NCBI RefSeq assembly: GCF_004345745.1
Contig: NZ_SLXJ01000006.1
Span: 53,558-117,557, forward strand
From: Nicoletella semolina
GTDB taxonomy: Bacteria > Pseudomonadota > Gammaproteobacteria > Enterobacterales > Pasteurellaceae
DNA length: 64,000 bases
Direction: 5' to 3'
This document shows positions 18,556-27,893 of the stretch, piece by piece. The position numbers and the translations under genes are program-made. The notes beneath the pieces were generated by a model, which was not told the DNA's origin, searched no databases, and saw only the letters and a list, made by a program, of their open reading frames with translations. Position 1 is the first letter of the stretch. The number at the start of each line of letters is the position of its first letter.

Positions 18556-19108
18556 TTTGTTTATCCTGTTGATGTGTAGTGTTTGCTAATTCATCATCTG
18601 GTGGACAGTGAATACTGCTCATTTCTTCATTTTCTTCAGCTAGTTCTGCTGATTCATCTGGAGAAATCTCTTTTTGCTCTACAAGCGGTATATTTTGTTC
18701 AGTATTTTGCAATGTTTGTTGGGGCTTGAGTACTTCAGCGTTTTCGCCCTTTTCAAGGCGTTGTTGAATGTTTTTAATTTCTTCATCACTTAAACGTTGA
18801 ATTTCATTAGCTGTGCCATTCACACCCTCTTGTGCTTTTTGAGCTGACTGCTTAAGCTCTTCCACCGCTTTACTTAATTCAGGGGAAAGTTTAGCTAAAT
18901 TCAACGATTCCGCTTTCTTAATACTCTCTTGCAACTCTTGTAACTTAAGTTCCTGCGTTAGTTCATTTTGAACATTCGCAGCCAATCCTCTAATGGTGCT
19001 TATCCACCCCATCACCGTTCTGATTGCAACGGGTAATCGCTTTGGTCCAAGGACAATCAAGCCAATAATGAATACAAGGAGTAACTCGGAAAAACTAATA
19101 TCAAACAC
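18545..19108 (-). CDS. tatB: Sec-independent protein translocase TatB
   Basis: 187 residues. One N-terminal membrane helix ('[22 protein letters not shown]') is followed by an amphipathic helix and a long charged tail with coiled-coil character (about residues 50-110) and an acidic Glu-rich end. The '[10 protein letters not shown]' hinge is typical of TatB. With TatC it forms the signal-peptide-binding complex. It starts three bases after tatA and overlaps tatC. Confidence 0.95.
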   Translation of the reverse strand: MFDISFSELLLVFIIGLIVLGPKRLPVAIRTVMGWISTIRGLAANVQNELTQELKLQELQESIKKAESLNLAKLSPELSKAVEELKQSAQKAQEGVNGTANEIQRLSDEEIKNIQQRLEKGENAEVLKPQQTLQNTEQNIPLVEQKEISPDESAELAEENEEMSSIHCPPDDELANTTHQQDKQNVS

Positions 19109-19111
19109 AAA

Positions 19112-19339
19112 TTATGCCTGCTCTTTTTCTTTTACGACCTGTTCTGTCGTTGTAGTTTCTTTCACTTCTACTTTTTGAGTAAATTCTGCATCGGCAGGCT
19201 TATCATCATTCATTGCTTTCTTAAAGCCTTTGACGGACTCTCCTAAATCTGATCCTAAATTACGCAATTTTTTTGTACCAAATAATAAAACAATAATTGC
19301 CACAACGATTAAAAGTTGCCAAATACTAATGCCACCCAT
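19112..19339 (-). CDS. tatA: Sec-independent protein translocase TatA
   Basis: 75 residues. TatA forms the protein-conducting assembly of the Tat system. It has the usual short N-terminal helix '[19 protein letters not shown]', the '[20 protein letters not shown]' amphipathic helix, and a charged tail. A TTACCTC complement (GAGGTAA) ribosome-binding site precedes the ATG at 19339. It is the first gene of tatABC. Confidence 0.96.
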   Translation of the reverse strand: MGGISIWQLLIVVAIIVLLFGTKKLRNLGSDLGESVKGFKKAMNDDKPADAEFTQKVEVKETTTTEQVVKEKEQA

Positions 19340-19484
19340 AGTGTTACCTCTTGTTTAGGAGAACTAAAAATTGTTAATTTCACATTAATTTTTATGATTA
19401 TATGTGCTGAATATACACATATTCCAATAAAACCAAATAAGCTTCGGTAATATATAGCATAGAACGCATATAAATCAACCCATT

Positions 19485-20078
19485 TTACTTGAATTTTTTC
19501 CAGACTTTATCTTCTTGTCCTCTCCATAAACGCTGAAGATTTTCGTGATGGCGATAAATGAGTAAACAGCAGACTAATACCACTGGCAATGTTAATTCGG
19601 GTTTACACCACCAAACATACAATGGCGCGACCAATGCTGTGATAATTGCACTTAACGAAGAATAGCCAGACAAAAGAAAAATTAATAGCCACGTTGCAGC
19701 AGTTAAACCAGAGATTATATGTCCCATTGGTATAATAACACCTAGTGCTGTTGCAACGCCCTTTCCACCTTTAAATGAAAAAAACAGTGGAAAAATATGT
19801 CCTAAGCACGCACTTAAGCCAATCAATCCAATCTGAGTTGGTGAAAGTGCTAAATAAAAGCCGAGTGAAACGGGGAGCATTCCTTTTAATATATCTGCAA
19901 AGAGAACACCTAAAGCTTCTAATTTTCCACCTAGGCGGAATACGTTGGTAGCACCTGGATTATGCGATCCATGTTGGCGAGGATCAGGTAGACCAGCTAG
20001 GCGACAAAATATGACAGCACTGGAAATTGATCCAAGCAAATATGCTCCAATGACGAATAAATAAGCTATCATGCTCAT
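19485..20078 (-). CDS. plsY: Glycerol-3-phosphate acyltransferase PlsY
   Basis: 197 residues with five membrane helices. PlsY transfers the acyl group from acyl-phosphate to glycerol-3-phosphate, the first step of phospholipid synthesis in the PlsX/Y route. All three family motifs are visible: '[21 protein letters not shown]', abbreviated here as the SISSAV and '[17 protein letters not shown]' blocks, '[11 protein letters not shown]', and '[18 protein letters not shown]'. It is divergent from folB, as in E. coli (ygiH-folB). Confidence 0.95.
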   Translation of the reverse strand: MSMIAYLFVIGAYLLGSISSAVIFCRLAGLPDPRQHGSHNPGATNVFRLGGKLEALGVLFADILKGMLPVSLGFYLALSPTQIGLIGLSACLGHIFPLFFSFKGGKGVATALGVIIPMGHIISGLTAATWLLIFLLSGYSSLSAIITALVAPLYVWWCKPELTLPVVLVCCLLIYRHHENLQRLWRGQEDKVWKKFK

Positions 20079-20154
20079 TTTTATTCCTTATCTAGCGGTA
20101 TGATTGTGATATATTCTACCTGAAGTTTTAAAAAGAGACATAAGGAAAAACGCA

Positions 20155-20514
20155 ATGACTGATAAAGTTTTTATTCGTGGGCTGACAGCTTTTGCTTCCA
20201 TTGGTGTATATGATTGGGAGCATACTATTAAGCAACAGCTTATTTTTAATATTGAGATGGCATGGGATTTTCAACAAGCCGCAGCTTATGATGAGGTAAG
20301 TTATTGCTTAAATTACGCTGATGTGTCGCAAAAAATTCTTAATTTTGTAGAGCGTACTCCTTTTAAACTAATTGAAACAGTAGCTTATCAGGTTGCAGAT
20401 TTACTTCAAGATGAATTTGGCATTCATTGGCTGCGTATTGAATTACATAAACCAAAAGCTGTAGCACAAGCTAGTAGTGTGGGTGTCATTGTGGAGAGAG
20501 GAAAACTCAAGTAA
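20155..20514 (+). CDS. folB: Dihydroneopterin aldolase FolB
   Basis: 119 residues. FolB converts 7,8-dihydroneopterin to 6-hydroxymethyl-7,8-dihydropterin in folate synthesis. Family marks are 'VFIRGLTAFASIGVYDWE', 'CLNYADVSQKI', 'LIETVAYQVADLL' and 'IELHKPKA'. These contain the conserved Glu (GVYDWE), Tyr and Lys active-site residues. An AAGGAAAAA ribosome-binding site lies just before the ATG. It is divergent from plsY and convergent with pgi. Confidence 0.95.
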   Translation: MTDKVFIRGLTAFASIGVYDWEHTIKQQLIFNIEMAWDFQQAAAYDEVSYCLNYADVSQKILNFVERTPFKLIETVAYQVADLLQDEFGIHWLRIELHKPKAVAQASSVGVIVERGKLK

Positions 20515-20517
20515 AAA

Positions 20518-20546
20518 ATCGGCAGTGAATATATCTAACTGCCGAT
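20518..20546 (-). terminator. Terminator after pgi
   Basis: ATCGGCAGT (20518-20526) and ACTGCCGAT (20538-20546) form a nine-base perfect stem with an 11-base loop. Read on the minus strand it is followed by TTTTTT, so it is an intrinsic terminator for pgi. The plus-strand side lacks a good T tract but could still act for folB. Confidence 0.8.
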
Positions 20547-20564
20547 AGAACGTTTATATTTTAA

Positions 20565-22217
<1,653 letters not shown>

Positions 22218-22234
22218 TTATGAAGTGAATAAAT

Positions 22235-22498
22235 TTACGGAGTTGATGGCTGCTCTACTGGTTGCTCTGCAAGCTGATCCAAACGTGCTTCCAAGACAAT
22301 TAATTTTTCACGAGTGCGAAGTAAAACCTGAGATTGCACCTCAAATTCTTCTCGAGTAACAATGTCCAATTTAGCTAGTTGAGCTTGCAGTATTTGTTTA
22401 AATTTTTCTTCCAAATCGCTTCCTACATTTTTTAGGCTTTGTGGTAACGCATTTTGTAGCTGGCGAGCAAGCGATTCTAAATTTTGGGGGTCAAGCAT
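22235..22498 (-). CDS. ubiK: Ubiquinone biosynthesis accessory factor UbiK
   Basis: 87 residues of the YqiC/BMFP family. An amphipathic N-terminal part ('LESLARQLQNALPQSLKNVG') precedes a C-terminal coiled coil ('REEFEVQSQVLLRTREKLIVLEARL', residues 48-72, given here only in outline) and a Pro/Gln/Glu tail. UbiK binds UbiJ and membranes and supports aerobic ubiquinone synthesis. It lies 29 bases upstream of pgi on the same strand. Confidence 0.88.
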   Translation of the reverse strand: MLDPQNLESLARQLQNALPQSLKNVGSDLEEKFKQILQAQLAKLDIVTREEFEVQSQVLLRTREKLIVLEARLDQLAEQPVEQPSTP

Positions 22499-22654
22499 CG
22501 TATTTCTCCTAGATAACCTTCTTCAAATTAAAACTGGACTTGATTCTAAAGAATTTTAGCCAAGATCTAAAGTAAGAAATGAAGAAATTACCTCATGTAG
22601 CAAAAATACAATAAAAAGATCTAAATCACAAATAAAAGTAATATAGAAAATAGG

Positions 22655-22729
22655 TGGCTGGAGTACTAGGATTCGAACCTAGGAATGCTGAGATCAAAAC
22701 CCAGTGCCTTACCGCTTGGCGATACTCCA
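22655..22729 (-). tRNA. tRNA-Gln (anticodon UUG), distal copy
   Basis: A 75-base minus-strand gene with encoded CCA. The acceptor TGGAGTA pairs with TACTCCA. The anticodon arm is CTGGG-TTTTGAT-CTCAG, anticodon TTG. The D loop reads AAGCGGTAA, which happens to contain the uptake core AAGCGGT. It is the last gene of the Met-Leu-Gln-Gln operon. Confidence 0.96.
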
Positions 22730-22785
22730 AAAAAGAAAAACTAACTTACGTTAGCTATATGGAAGTTTAATCTAGTTTATAACTA

Positions 22786-22860
22786 TGGCTGGAGTACTAG
22801 GATTCGAACCTAGGAATGCTGAGATCAAAACCCAGTGCCTTTCCACTTGGCGATACTCCA
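22786..22860 (-). tRNA. tRNA-Gln (anticodon UUG), proximal copy
   Basis: A 75-base gene differing from the distal copy only in the D loop (AAGTGGAAA in place of AAGCGGTAA). The anticodon is TTG and CCA is encoded. Both tRNA-Gln genes look functional. Confidence 0.96.
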
Positions 22861-22888
22861 GTTGTTTTACTATTTTGCAAGCTTCAAA

Positions 22889-22973
22889 TGGTGCGGGAAG
22901 AGGGACTTGAACCCACACACCTCTCGGCGCCAGAACCTAAATCTGGTGCGTCTACCAATTTCGCCATTCCCGC
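22889..22973 (-). tRNA. tRNA-Leu (anticodon UAG)
   Basis: An 85-base minus-strand class II tRNA. The acceptor GCGGGAA pairs with TTCCCGC. The anticodon arm is CCAGA-TTTAGGT-TCTGG, anticodon TAG. A long variable arm and encoded CCA are present. It sits between tRNA-Met and the two tRNA-Gln genes, the same order as E. coli metT-leuW-glnU-glnW. Confidence 0.96.
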
Positions 22974-22976
22974 AAA

Positions 22977-23053
22977 TGGTGGCTACAGCGAGATTCGAAC
23001 TTGCGACCCCAACATTATGAGTGTTGTGCTCTAACCAGCTGAGCTATGTAGCC
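22977..23053 (-). tRNA. Elongator tRNA-Met (anticodon CAU)
   Basis: A 77-base gene with encoded CCA. The acceptor GGCTACA pairs with TGTAGCC. The anticodon arm is CAACA-CTCATAA-TGTTG, anticodon CAT. The acceptor and D arm match elongator tRNA-Met, not the initiator. It is the first gene of the tRNA operon. Confidence 0.96.
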
Positions 23054-23085
23054 CTTGCGATAACCACATCGGCTTTGCGTGGCGT

Positions 23086-23114
23086 ATTATGCTGATTTAG
23101 AAATAGTTCGTCAA
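23086..23114 (-). promoter_or_regulatory. Promoter of the Met-Leu-Gln-Gln tRNA operon
   Basis: On the minus strand TTGACG (23109-23114) and CATAAT (23086-23091) are separated by 17 bases. A GC-rich stretch (ACGCCACGC) follows the -10, like a stringent discriminator. It lies 33 bases upstream of tRNA-Met. Confidence 0.7.
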
Positions 23115-23229
23115 ATATTTTTTGTTAAAAAAATAACTTTTTTCTCTGTTTGAATAGAGTTTCAACAAATTGCTAGAAAAAACAACGAATTTACTGATTT
23201 CTCAGTATCTCTTTGTATTTCCTAGTACA

Positions 23230-24066
23230 TCATTGTTTGATGCATTGTTGCCCAGTCATTTTTAAATGTGAAATGATAGGCATAATATTAGGCAGAACGC
23301 CTTCCCATAATTCAAATGAAAATGCGGCCTGCCCAACCAACATTCCAATGCCATCTTGAAGCATATTTGCTCCTTGAGAATGTGCATAATTGAGAAAAGG
23401 CGTGTTGCTTTCTAAGGAATATTGCATATCATAAACTTTAGTGTCCTTGAATAAGGACGATGGTAAATCAACGGATTTGCCTTGTAAACCTAGAGAGGTT
23501 GCATTGATAATAACATCAAAATCCCTATCCCTATCATTTAATTCTTCCCAACAAGCGGTTTGAATTACACCAAATTTTGCAAATTTCTTCACCAAACTAA
23601 CCGCTTTCTCGTGCGTTCGATTAAATAGAGTAATGCGTTGTTCAGCTTGTAAGAGTGGATACAGAACCCCTTTGGCTGCCCCACCAGCTCCCAAAATCAA
23701 AATGTTCTGTCGAGGTAAAAGCCAGCCTAGCCTCGCTAAATCAGCGGCTAATCCTACGCCATCAGTATTGTCTGCATACAATCGTCCGTCCTCTAATTTA
23801 ACGAGTGTATTGCAGGCTTCTGCAAGTAAGCAACGTTCGCTATAACAATCTGCTAGTTTAAATGCTCGTTCCTTGAAAGGGGCGGTGATATTTGCTCCTT
23901 TTGCTCCCTTGACAAAAAATTGTTCAAGCTGTTGCTCAAACAGCTTTTCATCGCCTAGCATTGCTTGATACATCACTGCTCTTTCTGTTTGTTGAGCAAA
24001 AAGCTGATGAATATGCGGAGACTTGCTCTGAATAATTGGGTTGCCCCATACGGCATACTGATTCAT
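23230..24066 (-). CDS. aroE: Shikimate dehydrogenase AroE
   Basis: 278 residues. AroE reduces 3-dehydroshikimate to shikimate with NADPH. Visible blocks are the shikimate-binding 'GNPIIQSKSPHIHQLF', 'GANITAPFKERAF' with the catalytic Lys, 'NTDGVGLAADL' with the catalytic Asp, and the Rossmann motif 'LILGAGGAAKGVL'. It starts nine bases after tsaC, matching the E. coli order yrdD-tsaC-aroE. Confidence 0.96.
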   Translation of the reverse strand: MNQYAVWGNPIIQSKSPHIHQLFAQQTERAVMYQAMLGDEKLFEQQLEQFFVKGAKGANITAPFKERAFKLADCYSERCLLAEACNTLVKLEDGRLYADNTDGVGLAADLARLGWLLPRQNILILGAGGAAKGVLYPLLQAEQRITLFNRTHEKAVSLVKKFAKFGVIQTACWEELNDRDRDFDVIINATSLGLQGKSVDLPSSLFKDTKVYDMQYSLESNTPFLNYAHSQGANMLQDGIGMLVGQAAFSFELWEGVLPNIMPIISHLKMTGQQCIKQ

Positions 24067-24075
24067 TATTTAAAT

Positions 24076-24630
24076 TTAACCTTGTCTAAAAATATGTTGC
24101 GTAAAAATATCACGGATTTCTGAAGGCTTATCTTTTTTGCCTGTTTCTTCATCTAATACAGGAAAGTCTTTGCCAAACATAGCTCTTACTTCTGCTGCCG
24201 TGCGGCAGGGTGGGTATGTTGCTAAATTTGCACTTGTTGAAGTTAAAGCTGTGCCAGTTGCTTGACATAATTTTACAACACTAGGAAGCCGACAAATTCG
24301 TACTGCAATTGTATCAAATTGCCCTGTGAGATAACGAGAGACGTTTGATTTAGCAGGAACAACCCAAGTGATAGCCTGCTCACTGACTTTTTCAAGAGAA
24401 TCCCACTCCTTTTGCGTGAACAAATGGGTGTTTATGTAAGGCAGTAAAAATTCACTGCTTGATGCAACCAGAATCAGTCCTTTTTCAACAGGACGTTTTT
24501 TTAACCAAAGTAGCGTTTCAATTGCTAGCTCACTTTTTGGGTTACAGCCTAGTCCAAAAACTGCTTCTGTTGGGTATGCTATTACTTGATTTTGATTTAT
24601 TTTTTCAACAATTTGATTAAACGAAAACAT
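24076..24630 (-). CDS. tsaC: Threonylcarbamoyl-AMP synthase TsaC (YrdC)
   Basis: 184 residues, the short single-domain form. TsaC makes threonylcarbamoyl-AMP from threonine, bicarbonate and ATP, the first step of t6A37 tRNA modification. Family features are 'VIAYPTEAVFGLGCNP', 'LKKRPVEKGLILVAS', 'VAVRICRLP'-like 'IAVRICRLPSVVKL', and 'LTSTSANLATYPPC'. It lies between yrdD and aroE with a nine-base gap to aroE. Confidence 0.95.
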   Translation of the reverse strand: MFSFNQIVEKINQNQVIAYPTEAVFGLGCNPKSELAIETLLWLKKRPVEKGLILVASSSEFLLPYINTHLFTQKEWDSLEKVSEQAITWVVPAKSNVSRYLTGQFDTIAVRICRLPSVVKLCQATGTALTSTSANLATYPPCRTAAEVRAMFGKDFPVLDEETGKKDKPSEIRDIFTQHIFRQG

Positions 24631-24732
24631 TTGTATCCTAGAATTTCATATACCTTAAATTTTATTCTTCAAAATATAATGAATGTTAGAAAGTTGCTCT
24701 ATTTTGCCAATTTGGGGCTGAGTCATACTTGG

Positions 24733-24768
24733 TGTACTATTCGTGCTTGATGTATTATTCGTGCTTAA
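24733..24768. repeat. 18-bp tandem repeat at the 3' end of yrdD
   Basis: Two adjacent 18-base units (24733-24750 and 24751-24768) differ at only two positions. A third, more diverged unit precedes them on the plus-strand side. In the yrdD frame the units encode YIKHE plus a stop, so the present gene ends in unit one and would read further units if the stop were lost. Confidence 0.75.
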
Positions 24769-25204
24769 TGTACTTAGCCAATACACTTTCCGTTGGTTTA
24801 GTAGAAAGGGTGAACCTGCACTCTGGATACCCTTCGCACCCCCAAAAAACTTTACCTGACCGCCCAACTCTTTCAACTAGTTGGTGTTTATTACACGCAG
24901 GACAGGAGAATGTTTCTTTCTGTTCTGACTCATGAGTAACAATGAAATGACAATTAGGGTAATCACTACAACCAATAAATAGACCAAAATGTCCACTTTT
25001 TAATTGCAGCAATTTGCCGCACTGAGGGCAAATCTCATCTAACGTTTTTACAATATGGCTTATTTGCTGTAGCGGTTTTAGATAGCTACATTCAGGGTAA
25101 GCAGAGCAACCCAAAAACAACCCTTGTTTACCACGTCGAATATGCAATGGTGCTTGGCATTCAGGACAAAATTCAGTCTTTTTAGTCGATTTAAATAGGC
25201 TCAT
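24755..25204 (-). CDS. yrdD: YrdD-type topoisomerase-like zinc-finger protein
   Basis: 149 residues with three four-cysteine zinc ribbons: 'CPECQAPLHIRRGKQGLFLGC...C' (about 13-38), 'CPQCGKLLQLKSGHFGLFIGC' (split, about 58-85) and 'CPACNKHQLVERVGRSGKVFWGC' (about 97-125). These resemble the C-terminal zinc domains of DNA topoisomerase I. The protein has no catalytic domain and its role is unknown. It overlaps yqfB by 14 bases. The gene ends inside a short 18-bp tandem repeat. Confidence 0.85.
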   Translation of the reverse strand: MSLFKSTKKTEFCPECQAPLHIRRGKQGLFLGCSAYPECSYLKPLQQISHIVKTLDEICPQCGKLLQLKSGHFGLFIGCSDYPNCHFIVTHESEQKETFSCPACNKHQLVERVGRSGKVFWGCEGYPECRFTLSTKPTESVLAKYIKHE

Positions 25205-25511
25205 TAATTAATTCAAATTCAATTAATACAAATTCATTTTCAAATGGATAAATCTCTCTAACCACCTGTTTTAATGCGTGCAAACTCATATTTTCTTGCT
25301 GGGCGTGTTGCTCATTTAACTGCTCAAAACGAATAGGCGAGATGGAGATAATACGAATATGAGCAAACAAGCGGCCTGTTTCGTGAGTAAAAACGCAAAG
25401 CTGTTGCCCTGCTAAGAAGTAAGCTTCGGATTTATCTCTAATTGTGATTGTTTTTTTACCGCTTAGGATATCTGCTTCAAAACGACTAAAAAAAGTAATT
25501 TTATTCTTCAT
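25191..25511 (-). CDS. yqfB: N4-acetylcytidine amidohydrolase YqfB
   Basis: 106 residues of the ASCH-domain YqfB family. E. coli YqfB hydrolyses N4-acetylcytidine to cytidine and acetate, with catalytic Lys, Thr and Glu. The matching blocks here are 'ITFFSRFEADILSGKKTITIR' (first 20 residues of the block, with the Lys-Thr motif) and 'EQHAQQENMSLHALKQVV'-like 'HAQQENMSLHALKQVVREIYP'. It overlaps recX by 11 bases and yrdD by 14. All are on one strand downstream of recA, so it may be carried on SOS-induced read-through transcripts. Confidence 0.88.
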   Translation of the reverse strand: MKNKITFFSRFEADILSGKKTITIRDKSEAYFLAGQQLCVFTHETGRLFAHIRIISISPIRFEQLNEQHAQQENMSLHALKQVVREIYPFENEFVLIEFELINEPI

Positions 25512-25950
25512 TGTTAATCTCCATCAGATGACTAAAATGATCACGATGAAAACCGTGGTTTAACATATACCGCCACATTTTTTGCTTTGCTTTAATATCC
25601 CAATTTGCGGGGCGTTTACGATTAAACAAACGCTCAGCCTGTTCAAACCAATCTATTTCACTTTCATCTAATTGCTGATTAATCAACCAATCCGCAACAC
25701 CTTTTTGGCGTAGCTCTTGTTTAAGTCTGAGCGGTCCATAACCTTGCTGCCCTCTATAATGGATAAAATGCAAACAGAAACGTTCATCACTTTGCCATTT
25801 ATGTTCTTGAGCTTTCTCAATAGCATTTTCCACTTCTTCCTGTGAATACTCTTTCGCTTTGAGTTTTTGTCTTAATTCAAATTCACTATAATCACGCCGA
25901 GCGAGAAGATAGACGAGATATTGGATAGCACTTGATTTATGTTTCATCAT
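25501..25950 (-). CDS. recX: RecA regulatory protein RecX
   Basis: 149 residues, three tandem three-helix repeats. RecX binds and caps RecA filaments and so limits recombination and SOS induction. Family motifs are 'YLLARRDYSEFELRQKLKAK', 'RGQQGYGPLRLKQELRQKGV' and the C-terminal 'KQKMWRYMLNHGFHRDHFS'. It follows recA by 50 bases, with a hairpin between them, the same arrangement as in E. coli. Confidence 0.94.
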   Translation of the reverse strand: MMKHKSSAIQYLVYLLARRDYSEFELRQKLKAKEYSQEEVENAIEKAQEHKWQSDERFCLHFIHYRGQQGYGPLRLKQELRQKGVADWLINQQLDESEIDWFEQAERLFNRKRPANWDIKAKQKMWRYMLNHGFHRDHFSHLMEINNEE

Positions 25951-25958
25951 TGAGAAAG

Positions 25959-25991
25959 AAAATGCGACATTATGGATAATAGCCGCATTTT
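25959..25991 (-). terminator. Hairpin between recA and recX
   Basis: AAAATGCG (25959-25966) and CGCATTTT (25984-25991) form an eight-base perfect stem followed on the minus strand by TCTTTCTC. In E. coli a leaky terminator at the same place limits recX expression. This one is probably leaky too, as the T tract is poor. Confidence 0.6.
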
Positions 25992-26000
25992 ATAAATTAA

Positions 26001-27113
26001 TTAAAGTTCTTCATCAAATTGCTCTTCGAGTATATCCACCTCATCTTTAGCGGTTTCCTCAATTAAGAGCGTTTTATCTGGATTTTCTAAGAATAATTCT
26101 CGGATATTTTTCTCTATAATGTCAGCTTGCTCTGGATTATCTAATAACCATTTCACTGCATTATTTTTACCTTGCCCAATTTTGTTTCCTTCATAAGAAA
26201 ACCACGCCCCTGATTTCTTAATCAAGCCGTGCACAACACCGAGATTAAGTAGCTCGCCTGTTTTAGAAATGCCTTGCCCATACATAATATCAAATTCAAC
26301 CGTGCGAAATGGCGGTGCAACCTTGTTCTTAACCACTTTTACCTTTGTTTCACTGCCAATAATTTCATCACCATTTTTTACAGAACCAGTGCGACGAATA
26401 TCCAAACGTACAGATGCATAAAATTTAAGTGCATTTCCGCCTGTTGTGGTTTCAGGGTTACCAAACATCACCCCAATTTTCATTCGAATTTGGTTGATAA
26501 ACACGACCAAGCAGTTCGTTGTTTTTATGTTTCCTGTTAATTTACGTAGTGCTTGGGACATTAAACGAGCTTGTAGCCCCATATGAGAATCGCCCATTTC
26601 ACCTTCAATTTCAGCTTTAGGAGTTAATGCTGCTACGGAATCAACAATAATCACATCAACAGCACCTGAACGAACCAAAGCATCACAAATTTCAAGTGCT
26701 TGCTCACCATTATCTGGCTGAGAAATCAATAAGTCTTTTGTTTTTACGCCTAACTTTTGAGCATATACAGGATCAAGTGCGTGTTCGGCATCAATAAAGG
26801 CACAGGTTTTACCTACTTTTTGGGCCTGTGCAATCAGAGACAATGTCAGAGTTGTTTTTCCTGACGATTCTGGACCAAAAATTTCTACAATTCGCCCCAT
26901 AGGTAAACCGCCAATACCTAAAGCTAAATCCAAGCCGATTGACCCCGTAGAAACAGCTTCAATATCTAATTGCTGGGTTTCTCCCAATTTCATAATTGAG
27001 CCTTTACCAAACTGTTTCTCAATTTGTGCAAGGGCGGCTTGTAGTGCTTTTTCTTTACTTTCTGGTTCGGTATGCTTTACCACATTCGGTGTAGCTGCTT
27101 TTTTTTCTGCCAT
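26001..27113 (-). CDS. recA: Recombinase RecA
   Basis: 370 residues. RecA forms filaments on single-stranded DNA, drives strand exchange and activates LexA self-cleavage. Walker A is 'GPESSGKT' (80-87), Walker B '[10 protein letters not shown]', L1 '[20 protein letters not shown]' and L2 '[16 protein letters not shown]'. The start at 27113 has an AAAGGAC ribosome-binding site. The N-terminus is about 15 residues longer than in E. coli or H. influenzae ('[20 protein letters not shown]' before the conserved part). A LexA box lies 80 bases upstream. Confidence 0.97.
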   Translation of the reverse strand: MAEKKAATPNVVKHTEPESKEKALQAALAQIEKQFGKGSIMKLGETQQLDIEAVSTGSIGLDLALGIGGLPMGRIVEIFGPESSGKTTLTLSLIAQAQKVGKTCAFIDAEHALDPVYAQKLGVKTKDLLISQPDNGEQALEICDALVRSGAVDVIIVDSVAALTPKAEIEGEMGDSHMGLQARLMSQALRKLTGNIKTTNCLVVFINQIRMKIGVMFGNPETTTGGNALKFYASVRLDIRRTGSVKNGDEIIGSETKVKVVKNKVAPPFRTVEFDIMYGQGISKTGELLNLGVVHGLIKKSGAWFSYEGNKIGQGKNNAVKWLLDNPEQADIIEKNIRELFLENPDKTLLIEETAKDEVDILEEQFDEEL

Positions 27114-27192
27114 TGATATGTCCTTTTCCTATTCTGTCTTGAAAATGTAGCCTTAAAATGTTGCTTCTGAGCAAGCATCTTTTCCGTCATTA

Positions 27193-27212
27193 TACTGTTT
27201 GGATATACAGTT
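27193..27212 (-). promoter_or_regulatory. LexA (SOS) box of recA
   Basis: Minus-strand AACTGTATATCCAAACAGTA matches the LexA consensus, with CTG and CAG exactly ten bases apart and the TATAT core. It lies 80-99 bases upstream of the recA start. Damage induction of recA is inferred from this. Confidence 0.9.
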
Positions 27213-27275
27213 TCAAGTGTTTTTTTATTTTTTCGATCTTCATTGCAAAATTAGCCTTCCTTGTAATGAAGTTTG

Positions 27276-27893
27276 CTATGACACTACCAACTCAGACAAA
27301 ATTGTTGTGCGGTCAATGCAAATTGCACGCATAGGATCAAAGGGATTTAATGCATTGATCATCATAATTTGTTCATAATTATAAATATCATCAACCGATA
27401 TGGAGCATAACTCAATTTGGTTCTTCGCCAATAAATAGCTTAATTGTGTTCCTTTTAGTAAGTAATGTGCTGGACTATACCACTTTTTTTTTTGTTTAAA
27501 GAGTAAATTTCCAATTGTGCAATCGCTGATAAAACCATTATTTACAATAATAAATTCATCAGTTTGAAAATTATTCATAAAATCAAATCGCTTGCGATCA
27601 CTATATTTAAATCTATAATCTAGATTACTACATTTGACTAATTGAAAATTACGTATTGACCTAGGTCTATATGGATAAAAATTAACTTGAAAATCTTCGC
27701 TATTATAATCTACACGGCAACGAAAAAAACCAACCTGATACATATTAGGAATTAAGATTTTATTTAAATCTAGATGGCATTTCTTATGGAAATAATGAGT
27801 AAATGAATACTCTACTCTTTGTTGATGAAAATAGATATTTTTAAATTTACCATTATTGACTGCTAATGTTTCAAAAAGAGGATATTGGCACAT
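27276..27893 (-). CDS. Aminotransferase class IV, PabC-like (HI1169 type)
   Basis: 205 residues resembling 4-amino-4-deoxychorismate lyase and other fold-IV PLP enzymes. A conserved-looking 'SDCTIGNLLFKQKKKWYSP' region corresponds to the 'E-x-x-x-x-N-x-F' segment, and 'KGTQLSYLL' follows. It overlaps the end of pabB by 23 bases. Together they should convert chorismate to 4-aminobenzoate for folate. The coding sequence includes a run of ten A on the sense strand (27484-27493), a possible slippage point. The exact substrate is inferred from the neighbour. Confidence 0.75.
   Translation of the reverse strand: MCQYPLFETLAVNNGKFKNIYFHQQRVEYSFTHYFHKKCHLDLNKILIPNMYQVGFFRCRVDYNSEDFQVNFYPYRPRSIRNFQLVKCSNLDYRFKYSDRKRFDFMNNFQTDEFIIVNNGFISDCTIGNLLFKQKKKWYSPAHYLLKGTQLSYLLAKNQIELCSISVDDIYNYEQIMMINALNPFDPMRAICIDRTTILSELVVS

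Noticed and set aside
24655..24876. 73-codon minus-strand frame overlapping the end of yrdD
   Set aside because: It overlaps the clearly coding yrdD in another frame and its low-complexity Ser/Thr/Asn stretch is just the tandem repeat read out of frame.
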